Shown here: positions 56,328 to 63,672 of the stretch, piece after piece
How the letters are laid out: each line of letters begins with the position of its first letter
Numbering within the stretch: position 1 is the stretch's first letter
Origin: an uncultured Litoreibacter sp.
Lineage (GTDB): Bacteria; Pseudomonadota; Alphaproteobacteria; Rhodobacterales; Rhodobacteraceae
NCBI GenBank assembly: GCA_947501685.1
Contig: CANMWQ010000007.1
Span: 150,023 to 214,022 of the forward strand
DNA: 64,000 nt
Direction of reading: 5' to 3'
Program-made: the position numbers and the translations under genes
The notes under the pieces: model-generated
What the model saw: only the letters and a program-made list of their open reading frames with translations
Told to the model about the DNA's origin: nothing
Databases searched by the model: none

Positions 56328-56422
56328 AGGGGGCTAGCCCCCTCGTCGCTGACGCTCCTCACCCCCAGGATATTTTCGAACATGGAAAGAGCGGGGCTGG
56401 CTTTCCATGTTTCAAAATATCC
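56328..56422. repeat. Palindrome and 22-bp inverted repeat between convergent genes
   Basis: A perfect 16-bp palindrome (56328-56343) is followed by a 22-bp inverted repeat (56368-56389 with 56401-56422, two mismatches, 11-nt loop). It sits between the SnoaL gene and sdaA, which converge, so it is a likely bidirectional terminator. The sequence CCCCCAGGATATTTTCGAA at its left edge resembles the complement of 48416-48434. Confidence 0.65.
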
Positions 56423-56461
56423 CCGCCGGAGGCTCCTACATTTACCACTAGGTGGCCAGTA

Positions 56462-57862
56462 TCAACATTCTGGGATGTTTACTGCTAATCCGCCTTGGCT
56501 GGTTTCCTTATACTTCGTGCTCATATCAATGCCCGTCTGGCGCATCGCCTCGATGCAATTGTCGAGCGGCATGAAATGGGTGCCGTCGCCGCGCAGGGAG
56601 AGCGACGCGGCGGAGACAGCCTTGATGGCGCCGAGCCCGTTGCGCTCTATGCAGGGCACCTGCACCAGCCCGGCCACCGGGTCGCAGGTCATGCCAAGGT
56701 GGTGCTCGAGCGCGATCTCGGCGGCGTTTTCGATCTGGGCGTTTGTACCGCCCAAAGCCGCGCAAAGCCCGGCGGCGGCCATGGAAGAGGCGGAGCCGAC
56801 CTCCCCCTGACAGCCGACCTCTGCGCCTGAAATGGACGCGTTATGCTTGATCAGCCCGCCAATGGCGGCAGCCGTCATCAAGAAGTCCCGCATGCCCCCC
56901 TCGTTGGCACCAACGCAATGGTCGCGGTAGTAGCGCAGCACCGCAGGCAGCACGCCCGCCGCCCCGTTGGTCGGTGAGGTCACGACCTTGCCACCCGCCG
57001 CGTTCTCTTCATTGACGGCCATTGCGTAGACGCTCATCCAGTCGTTGATCGTATGGGGCTGGCCGCGGTTCATCCCCTGCTCGGCCTGTAGCTGGTCGTG
57101 GATATGTTTGGCGCGGCGTTTGACGCGCAAGCCGCCGGGCAGCTCGCCTTCCATGCGCAGCCCGCGGTCGATGCAGTCGAACATGGCGCGGCGCAGCGCG
57201 TCGAGGTCGCGGTCCAGATCGGCCAGGCTCATGCCGGACAGCTCATTGGCCTCTTTCATCTGGGCGATGGTTTTGCCCGAGGCCGCACCCATCTCAAGCA
57301 TTTCAACCGCTGAGCCGAACGGGTAGGGAAACCCCGCCTCCTCTTGTTGCGCATGCAGGTCGGTATGGACGCTCGCAAGCTCCGCCTCCGTCACCACGAA
57401 GCCGCCGCCGACGGAGTAATACGTCTCTTGCAAATAGAGGTTGCCCGCCGCGTCATAGGCTTTGAAGATCATGCCGTTGGCATGGCCCTCCAGCACGCGG
57501 TCATAGTCAAAAATCAGGTCCTGCGCGGGGTCAAAGCGCAAAGGCCCGAGCCCGTCCGGCACCACCTGCTTCTCTGCGGCCAAAGCCGCCACCAGCCCCT
57601 CCACCGCATCGGGGTCCAGCGTCGCGGGCTCAAACCCCATGAAGCCCAGCATCACGGCGCGGTCGGTGGCGTGCCCTTTTCCGGTGAAGGCCAGCGAGCC
57701 ATGCAGGGACGCGGCCAGTGCGGCCACCTGGCCCGCACCGGGTTCGCGTTCGCCAGTGCGCAGCTGGTCAAGGAAGCGCGCGGCGGCGGTCATCGGGCCC
57801 ATCGTGTGCGACGAGGAGGGCCCGACGCCCACTTTGAAGATGTCAAAAATGCTCAGAAACAT
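56462..57862 (-). CDS. sdaA: L-serine ammonia-lyase, single-chain iron-sulfur type
   Basis: 466 aa with the beta domain first and alpha domain second, as in single-chain SdaA. It converts L-serine to pyruvate and ammonia using an oxygen-sensitive [4Fe-4S] cluster. The N-terminal [21 protein letters not shown] is the beta-domain signature. Cluster cysteines are expected among [23 protein letters not shown] and [12 protein letters not shown]. It stands alone between two hairpins. Confidence 0.96.
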   Translation of the reverse strand: MFLSIFDIFKVGVGPSSSHTMGPMTAAARFLDQLRTGEREPGAGQVAALAASLHGSLAFTGKGHATDRAVMLGFMGFEPATLDPDAVEGLVAALAAEKQVVPDGLGPLRFDPAQDLIFDYDRVLEGHANGMIFKAYDAAGNLYLQETYYSVGGGFVVTEAELASVHTDLHAQQEEAGFPYPFGSAVEMLEMGAASGKTIAQMKEANELSGMSLADLDRDLDALRRAMFDCIDRGLRMEGELPGGLRVKRRAKHIHDQLQAEQGMNRGQPHTINDWMSVYAMAVNEENAAGGKVVTSPTNGAAGVLPAVLRYYRDHCVGANEGGMRDFLMTAAAIGGLIKHNASISGAEVGCQGEVGSASSMAAAGLCAALGGTNAQIENAAEIALEHHLGMTCDPVAGLVQVPCIERNGLGAIKAVSAASLSLRGDGTHFMPLDNCIEAMRQTGIDMSTKYKETSQGGLAVNIPEC

Positions 57863-57879
57863 GGTCGCACCCTAGCCTT

Positions 57880-57920
57880 GAAAACAAAAAACCGCCGCCC
57901 GTCATTGCGACAGGCGGCGG
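57880..57920 (-). terminator. Terminator of the tauABC transcript
   Basis: An 8-bp GC stem (57892-57899 with 57913-57920) followed on the minus strand by TTTTTTGTTTT, 26 bp after the tauC stop. Confidence 0.85.
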
Positions 57921-57945
57921 CGAATTTACGACGAGCGCGTCAGGC

Positions 57946-59253
57946 TTAGCCGCGGCCTTTCCACGGCACCAGCTTGTTCTCCGCGCCGCGCATGATCATG
58001 TCGATGCCATATCCGATGACACCGATGATGATGATGCCGATGATCACGATATCAGTCAGCTGGAACTTGGAGGCGGCGATGATCATTTTGCCGGCCCCTT
58101 TTTCAGCCGCGACAAGTTCCGCCGCCACAACAGTGCCCCAGCAAACGCCCATCGCCACCCGCGCGCCGGTGAAGATCTCCGGCAGCGAGTTGGGCAGGAT
58201 CACCTTGGACAGGATCTGCTTCTTGGTGGCCCCCAGCGAGTAGGCGGCATGCACTTTCGAGATATTCACGCCCGACACGCCCGCCCGTGCGGCAATCGTC
58301 ATGATCCACAAGGCCGCAAGGAATAGCAGGGATATCTTGCCCTGCTCACCAATACCGAACCAGATGATGATCAGCGGGATCAGCGCCAGCGGCGGCACCG
58401 GGCGCATGAACTCCACAATCGGGTCAAACCAGCCGCGCAGCCAGCCGTTCAAGCCCATAGCAAAGCCCAGCGGGATGCCGAACAAACAGCCCAGCGCGAA
58501 GCCGATGACCACACGGATCAGGGACCAGAAGACGTTCTCCCACAGGCCGACGCCCTGGTAGCCGTTCTTGTTGAGGTCGATGAAGCGCGACCAGACGGCC
58601 TCAGGCGGCGGCAGGTAAAGCGCCTCCATGGTCATGCCGACATCGGGCTCAATGGAGAGCGAGCCGCGCGTGGTGACAAAGACATTGCCGTCGTCAAAGC
58701 TGACCGTCTCCCCGGGGGAGACCGGCTTGCCGTTGATCTCCGTAAAAGCGAAGCCTTCATCCGCTTGGGTTTTGACCAGAACCTTGCGGCGTTGCGCGAC
58801 GGTCACCGACTGGTTCATCGCAAAATCGCCGTCTTCCGCCGCCGGGGCCGGAGTTTCCGGGGTTTCCCCAAACTCATGGACCAGCAGGTCGATGCGGCCT
58901 GCCCCCGTTTCCCCCGCCGCGTTGGTGGCGGTGTATTCAAACGAGACCGGACCGGACACCGGGCCCGGCAACAGGTTCGGGGTCAGCTTGGACCCCGTCG
59001 CCACGCCCCAGATCAGGAAAATGGCGATCACTGCGGCGATGGAGGCAATACGATTGGCTACAACCGCGCTTTCGTCGCCGAAGGTCACGGTCTTCAGCGA
59101 GGTGTAGCCTTGCGCCTTTTCACGGCCACGGGTGAACAAGCCCCAGACGAGATAACAAATGGCTGAAATGCCCAGATAGAGGGCGAAGATCAGGGCGATG
59201 CCAACGATCATCCAAAGCGATGAGCTGACCAGTTCTGCGATTTCCTGTGCCAT
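57946..59253 (-). CDS. tauC: Taurine ABC transporter permease with periplasmic insertion
   Basis: 435 aa, against ~275 for E. coli TauC. The C-terminal ~240 residues are a normal permease: YLPPPEAVWSRFIDLNKNGY, the EAA loop AAYSLGATKKQILSKVILPNSL, and GVCWGTVVAAELVAAEKGAG. The extra N-terminal part has two membrane segments (~12-40 and ~70-88) and a ~110-residue beta-rich polar stretch between the second segment and the LPPP motif, most likely in the periplasm. Its ATG overlaps the tauB stop (TAATG). It imports taurine together with TauA and TauB. Confidence 0.9.
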   Translation of the reverse strand: MAQEIAELVSSSLWMIVGIALIFALYLGISAICYLVWGLFTRGREKAQGYTSLKTVTFGDESAVVANRIASIAAVIAIFLIWGVATGSKLTPNLLPGPVSGPVSFEYTATNAAGETGAGRIDLLVHEFGETPETPAPAAEDGDFAMNQSVTVAQRRKVLVKTQADEGFAFTEINGKPVSPGETVSFDDGNVFVTTRGSLSIEPDVGMTMEALYLPPPEAVWSRFIDLNKNGYQGVGLWENVFWSLIRVVIGFALGCLFGIPLGFAMGLNGWLRGWFDPIVEFMRPVPPLALIPLIIIWFGIGEQGKISLLFLAALWIMTIAARAGVSGVNISKVHAAYSLGATKKQILSKVILPNSLPEIFTGARVAMGVCWGTVVAAELVAAEKGAGKMIIAASKFQLTDIVIIGIIIIGVIGYGIDMIMRGAENKLVPWKGRG

Positions 59254-60056
59254 TAAGCTGTCTCCGTCCGGCCCATAATTTCTTCTTCCATGTCCCAGAT
59301 CATGTTGAGGATCTCGTCACGGGTCGGCCCGAAGTCTTTATGCTGTTTGACTTCGCGCAGGTCTGCGCCGACGCCGATCTCGGCGAAAGGCAGGCGGTAT
59401 TCCTTGTGCACGCGACCCGGGCGCGGGGCCATGACCAGCAGCCGCTCGCCCAGAAGCAGCGCTTCCTCAACGGAGTGGGTGATCAGGATGATGGTCTTGC
59501 CGGTCTTCTTCCAGATGTCCAATACAAGGCTTTGCATCTTCTCGCGGGTCAGCGCGTCCAGCGCGCCCAGTGGTTCGTCCATCAAAATGACGTCGGGGTC
59601 GTTGCACAGGCAGCGGGCCAGAGCCACACGCTGCTGCATGCCGCCCGACAGCTCGTAGATCATCTTCTTGCCGAAATCCTGCAGGCCAACGATGCCCAAG
59701 AGCTCTTCGACCTTGCCGGCGATCTCCGCCTTGGGGGTGCCCTTCATGGAGGGGCCAAAGCCGATATTCTCCTCGACATTCATCCACTCAAACAGCGCGC
59801 CTTGCTGGAACACCATGCCGCGCTCCGGGTGGGGGCCGACAACCTTGTGGCCGTTCAGGTCAATCTCGCCGCCCGTGGGGGCCAGAAACCCGGCGAGGAT
59901 GTTCAAAAGCGTGGTCTTGCCGCAACCCGAGGGCCCGAGCACTGAAAGCAGCTCGCCTTCCTTGATGTTCAGCTTGATGTTTTTCAGCGCCTCGACCGAT
60001 CCGCCATTTGGCAGCTCAAAGGTCATTGAGACGTCATTGATTGTCAGACCCGACAT
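59253..60056 (-). CDS. tauB: Taurine ABC transporter ATP-binding protein
   Basis: 267 aa. Walker A is LGPSGCGKTTLLNILAG (near residue 40), the signature is YELSGGMQQRVALARCL, Walker B is DVILMDEPLGALD, and the switch His is in IILITHSVEEAL. It belongs to the nitrate/sulfonate/taurine ATPase group. It starts after a hairpin that separates it from tauA and overlaps tauC by one base. Confidence 0.95.
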   Translation of the reverse strand: MSGLTINDVSMTFELPNGGSVEALKNIKLNIKEGELLSVLGPSGCGKTTLLNILAGFLAPTGGEIDLNGHKVVGPHPERGMVFQQGALFEWMNVEENIGFGPSMKGTPKAEIAGKVEELLGIVGLQDFGKKMIYELSGGMQQRVALARCLCNDPDVILMDEPLGALDALTREKMQSLVLDIWKKTGKTIILITHSVEEALLLGERLLVMAPRPGRVHKEYRLPFAEIGVGADLREVKQHKDFGPTRDEILNMIWDMEEEIMGRTETA

Positions 60057-60083
60057 AGACCACCCCTGTCCCTGATGTGTGGT

Positions 60084-60122
60084 AAAAAGGGGGGCGCGGC
60101 GTCCTCACCGACGCCGCGCCCC
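60084..60122 (-). terminator. Strong hairpin between tauA and tauB
   Basis: A 13-bp perfect stem (60091-60103 with 60110-60122), 6-nt loop, then TTTTT on the minus strand. It is 23 bp after the tauA stop and should limit tauBC expression relative to tauA. Confidence 0.85.
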
Positions 60123-60144
60123 TGATTTTCAAGCCTTATATGGC

Positions 60145-61149
60145 TTACATTTTGGAAGCAGCTTCCAGATAGGACATGTCCACCAGAGGAGCGTAATCCT
60201 CAAGCGCTGTGATCTGACCGGCTTCCTGCAGCTTTGCAGCCGAAGAGGCCATGTACTCGGTCACGCCGCCAGCCATCCAGTAGTCGGACAGCTTTTCGTC
60301 CATGGTCGGGTAGCCGAACTCGGCCGCGGTGGAGCGCACGGCATCCACATCCATACCAGCCGCTTGCGCGATGGCCGGGAACATGGACTCGGCGTCCTTT
60401 GCGTATTTGGCTTCCATGTCAGCGTTCACTTTCAGGAACTTGGCAACCAGCTCAGGGTTCTCGGCACCGAAAGCGGCAGGGATCGACACAACGTCGAACA
60501 CGCGGCCAACGACAGCTTCTTTTTCAGCGCCGGACAGCAGCACGTTGCCGTGCTCTTTCATGCGCTGCAAAGGACCGGACCAGCCACACGCCATGTCCAG
60601 CTCGCCCGCGGCAAACGCGGCAGCGCCGTCAACAGGAGCCATATCGACGATTTTCATCGTGTCCACGTCCACGCCAAAATGCTTCATCTGCGCGAGGAAG
60701 CCGGAATGCGCAGCAGTACCCAGTGGCACAGCAACCTGCTTGCCGGGCAGCTCAGCGCCCGCGTTCGACGCGTCGATTTCCAGCGAGGAACGCACAACGC
60801 AGTTGTCGTTGTCAGAGTAGGACACAGCCACGTCGATGGCTTTCAGGTCCTGACCAGCGGCAGTGGCGACCAGAAACGGCGTCACACCTTGGCTGTAGGA
60901 AATGTGAACGTCGCCCGACGCCATGGCGGCAGACATCGCAGTACCGGCGTCAAAGGAGACCCAGTTGATTTTGACGCCCATGGCTTCTTCATACAGCTTG
61001 TTTTGCTGCGCGAACTGGTTTGGCGTTGGCCATTCCAGGAAGTAGGCGACAGTGATTTCTTCAAGATGGCCGTCTGCCAGCGCAGCAGTGGCGCCCGAAA
61101 GCAGGGCAACAGACGCGACAGCGCTCATCAGTTTTGTTGTCAGTTTCAT
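60145..61149 (-). CDS. tauA: Taurine-binding periplasmic protein
   Basis: 334 aa. The signal peptide is MKLTTKLMSAVASVALLSGA, cut after ALA. The mature protein begins HLEEITVAYFLEWPTPNQFA, as in roseobacter TauA. It captures taurine for TauBC. Divergent from tpa with a 505-bp gap, so the two transcripts probably share regulation. Confidence 0.93.
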   Translation of the reverse strand: MKLTTKLMSAVASVALLSGATAALADGHLEEITVAYFLEWPTPNQFAQQNKLYEEAMGVKINWVSFDAGTAMSAAMASGDVHISYSQGVTPFLVATAAGQDLKAIDVAVSYSDNDNCVVRSSLEIDASNAGAELPGKQVAVPLGTAAHSGFLAQMKHFGVDVDTMKIVDMAPVDGAAAFAAGELDMACGWSGPLQRMKEHGNVLLSGAEKEAVVGRVFDVVSIPAAFGAENPELVAKFLKVNADMEAKYAKDAESMFPAIAQAAGMDVDAVRSTAAEFGYPTMDEKLSDYWMAGGVTEYMASSAAKLQEAGQITALEDYAPLVDMSYLEAASKM

Positions 61150-61654
61150 AGTTGTTCATCTCCCATGTTGAACAATTTCGTGGTCTTTCAATCGAACCTT
61201 GGCAAGCAGCAGGGCTTCTCAGAGACCTGTCCGCCGCGAGGGACCTCAGGACCAAAGCACAGCATGGGCGGGAATGCCAATCACTATGCTCAGCCGCCAA
61301 GGCCAAGTTTCGAAAGCCCGCAATCCCGTTTCGGATCATCGGTCATGACCTATCACGTAAAAATTCTAGCATGAGTCAATCTTTTCATTGCGCGGCATGC
61401 GCCTCCGCATGGGCAAAAAGCGACACGGCGCGCGGCCCTCAAAGCCTTGCACAGACAGTAGAAAATGCCACCCAGTGTAAATCCATGTCGCAATTCACAC
61501 CTCAAAGTGGACTTATCCATTGGGATAACTGGCCCTATTGAACTGCCCAAACTCTGTGCTGCTTGGAAAATGAGATATACTCGCGCTGACCCGCAGATTC
61601 GTCTGCCAGCGCGGCCAGCCACCGCACATAGCGAAATTTCAGGGAGTTCACGTC
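61150..61654. promoter_or_regulatory. tauA-tpa intergenic region with candidate TauR sites
   Basis: 505 bp with no convincing gene. GTGGACTTAT (61507-61516) and CTGGCCCTAT (61529-61538) lie 22 bp apart, two helical turns, and match the CTGGACYTAA direct repeats recalled for TauR of Rhodobacter at 8 and 7 of 10 positions. Downstream is a -10-like TATACT (61576-61581) with a poor -35 (TCTGTG at 61553-61558), as expected for an activator-dependent promoter of tpa. The tauA side shows only a weak TTGACT on the minus strand at 61379-61374. Confidence 0.5.
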
Positions 61655-63070
61655 ATGGACGGCAATCTTTCACCAAACGATCTGTCAGGCATCGTGGAGG
61701 CCGACCGGGCCCATGTCTGGCACCATCTGAGCCAGCACGCAGGCTACATGGCCGAAGGCGACGCGCGCGTTGATCCCAAGATCATCGTCGAAGGCAAAGG
61801 CCTGCGCGTCTGGGACCAGCATGGCCGCGAACATATCGACGCGGTCTCCGGCGGGGTCTGGACCGTCAACGTAGGCTACGGCCGCGAAACCATCGCCGAC
61901 GCGGTGCGCGACCAGCTGGTCAAGATGAACTTCTTTGGCGGCACCGTGGGCTCGATCCCGGCCGCCATGTTCTCCGAAAAGCTGCTGTCGAAAATGCCGG
62001 GCATGAGCCGCGTCTATTACGCCAACTCCGGCTCCGAAGCCAATGAGAAGGGCTTCAAAATGGTCCGCCAGATCGCGCATCAGCGCTACGGCGGCAAGAA
62101 GCACAAAATCCTCTACCGCGACCGCGACTATCACGGCACCACCATCGCCTGCCTGTCCGGTGGCGGCCAGGACGAGCGCAACGCGCATTACGGCCCCTTC
62201 ACACCGGGCTTTATCCGCGTGCCGCACTGCCTTGAATACCGCAAGGGCGACCAGGGGCTCGCTGATCTCAGCTCCGAGGAATACGGGATCGCCGCCGCCA
62301 ACGCGATCGAGGAGGTCATCCTGCGCGAAGGCGCCGACACGGTCGGCTCGCTCTGCCTTGAGCCGGTCACTGCAGGCGGAGGCGTCATCACCCCGCCCCC
62401 CGGTTATTGGGACCGCGTGCAGGAGATTTGCAAAAAATACGACATCCTGCTGCATATCGACGAGGTCGTCTGCGGCGTCGGTCGCACCGGCGAATGGTTC
62501 GGCTACCAGCATTACGGCATCAAGCCCGACATCGTGACCATGGCCAAAGGTGTGGCCTCAGGCTACGCCGCGATCTCCTGCTGCGTCACCACGGAGGAGG
62601 TCTTTGACATGTTCAAGGACAAGACCTCCGATCACCTGAACTACTTCCGCGACATCTCCACCTTCGGCGGCTGCACGGCGGGTCCGGCGGCGGCGATGGA
62701 AAACATGGCGATCATCGAGCGCGAGGGCCTCTTGGAAAACACAACCGCCATGGGCGACTACATGCTCGACCAACTGCGCGCCCTGCAAGACAAGCACGCC
62801 TGCATCGGCGAAGTGCGCGGCAAGGGCTTGTTCCTCGGGGCCGAGCTGGTCGCAGATCGTTCCACCCGCGAGCCACTGGCCGAAAAGCTCGTCGCCGCCG
62901 TCACGGGTCACTGCATGAAGCAAGACGCAGTCATCATCGGCATGACCAACCGTTCCCTGCCGGGTTTCAACAACACGCTCTGCTTCTCCCCCGCGCTGAT
63001 CGCCACCAAAGACGACATCGACCAGATCATCACCTCCGTGGACGGCGCGCTGAGCAAAGTCATGGGCTAG
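61655..63070 (+). CDS. tpa: Taurine:pyruvate aminotransferase
   Basis: 471 aa class-III PLP aminotransferase. It converts taurine and pyruvate to sulfoacetaldehyde and alanine, the first step of taurine breakdown. The PLP lysine is in TMAKGVASGYAAISCC; ILLHIDEVVCGVGRTG supplies the PLP-contacting Asp. YYANSGSEANEKGFKMVRQ and YHGTTIACLSGGG are characteristic of Tpa. The sulfoacetaldehyde acetyltransferase (xsc), pta and tauR genes often linked to it are not in the window. Confidence 0.95.
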   Translation: MDGNLSPNDLSGIVEADRAHVWHHLSQHAGYMAEGDARVDPKIIVEGKGLRVWDQHGREHIDAVSGGVWTVNVGYGRETIADAVRDQLVKMNFFGGTVGSIPAAMFSEKLLSKMPGMSRVYYANSGSEANEKGFKMVRQIAHQRYGGKKHKILYRDRDYHGTTIACLSGGGQDERNAHYGPFTPGFIRVPHCLEYRKGDQGLADLSSEEYGIAAANAIEEVILREGADTVGSLCLEPVTAGGGVITPPPGYWDRVQEICKKYDILLHIDEVVCGVGRTGEWFGYQHYGIKPDIVTMAKGVASGYAAISCCVTTEEVFDMFKDKTSDHLNYFRDISTFGGCTAGPAAAMENMAIIEREGLLENTTAMGDYMLDQLRALQDKHACIGEVRGKGLFLGAELVADRSTREPLAEKLVAAVTGHCMKQDAVIIGMTNRSLPGFNNTLCFSPALIATKDDIDQIITSVDGALSKVMG

Positions 63071-63091
63071 CCCAAAGCCGCTACACGCACC

Positions 63092-63130
63092 AAGAACGCC
63101 CGCGCTCCAGAACAGAGCGCGGGCGTTCTT
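63092..63130. terminator. 16-bp hairpin after tpa
   Basis: Perfect 16-bp arms (63092-63107 with 63115-63130) and a 7-nt loop, 21 bp after the tpa stop. The right arm ends TTCTT, giving a partial T-tract. It marks the end of the core taurine region; the next 46 bases show nothing before the first repeat copy. Confidence 0.8.
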
Positions 63131-63176
63131 CGTTGAGCGGAGGTCCGCAGTGCGGGACAAATCCGGCGTCCGATAA

Positions 63177-63339
63177 GGGCTTCGCCAGACCGCGGGATGG
63201 CGATCTAAGATCTCATTCGATAGCACTTTATGGCAGCAAGGTCATCGTCCCTTTATGCGCCGCGCCAAGCCCCACCACATCGCCAGCCCTAACGGGCGGT
63301 CTGGCGATGCCCGGGGCCTGACGGCCTGTTAACCGGGCT
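63177..63339. repeat. Accessory repeat, copy 1 (163 bp)
   Basis: It begins GGGCTTCGCCAGACCGC and carries the inverted counterpart GCGGTCTGGCGATGCCC at 63296-63312 (one mismatch). The tail to 63339 is CCGG, GGCC-TGAC-GGCC, TGTTAACCGGGCT. Copy 2 at 63733-63894 shares the ends and the internal block TTTATGGCAGCAAGGTCATC, with diverged stretches of equal length between. No gene is convincing inside it. It fills most of the 305-bp gap between tpa and the barstar-family gene. Confidence 0.85.
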
Positions 63340-63375
63340 AGCGCGAAATGGCTGCTTTGCGGACGAAGCTGCCTT

Positions 63376-63660
63376 TCAGACAAGGCGAAATTCAACGTCT
63401 ATGCTCTCGTTCTTTACAGCATCTTCAAAGATAGCCTGAATACGGCACAACAACTCGGTAACAAGAACTGGTGCTTGCTCATGACCTTTCACTGCTATGG
63501 AGTATGGTGGCATCAACCCGTTGATATCACTTGTTACACTGTCCCAAAGAGCGTCTAAATTGTGTCCGTGCCAGTCAGGAGCTTGCAAAACCGTAAGCAA
63601 GCGTCCGTAGACATTTTCGGCGGTCAAGCAATCAGCAACATCAATCTCATAAGTCATCAT
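63376..63660 (-). CDS. Barstar-family protein (putative nuclease inhibitor / immunity protein)
   Basis: 94 aa, close to barstar (about 90). The segment WHGHNLDALWDSVTSDI is the barstar signature (YGxNLDALWDxLT), the helix that in barstar plugs the barnase active site. The start is one of two adjacent ATGs at 63660/63657, and the ribosome site is weak. Base composition is noticeably more AT-rich than the rest of the window, indicating transfer. No partner ribonuclease gene is visible, so it may be an orphan antidote, or the partner may lie beyond the right edge. A repeat copy lies on each side. Confidence 0.82.
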   Translation of the reverse strand: MMTYEIDVADCLTAENVYGRLLTVLQAPDWHGHNLDALWDSVTSDINGLMPPYSIAVKGHEQAPVLVTELLCRIQAIFEDAVKNESIDVEFRLV

Positions 63661-63672
63661 TCTTTATATTTT

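Noticed and set aside
61152..61622. Short genes in the tauA-tpa gap
   Set aside because: The open frames there are Cys/Arg-rich, lack ribosome sites and domains, and overlap the predicted regulatory repeats.
63177..63312. Repeats as simple MITEs with 17-bp terminal inverted repeats
   Set aside because: Conservation continues about 27 bp past the right inverted arm and no target duplication is visible, so the arms are not the element's ends.
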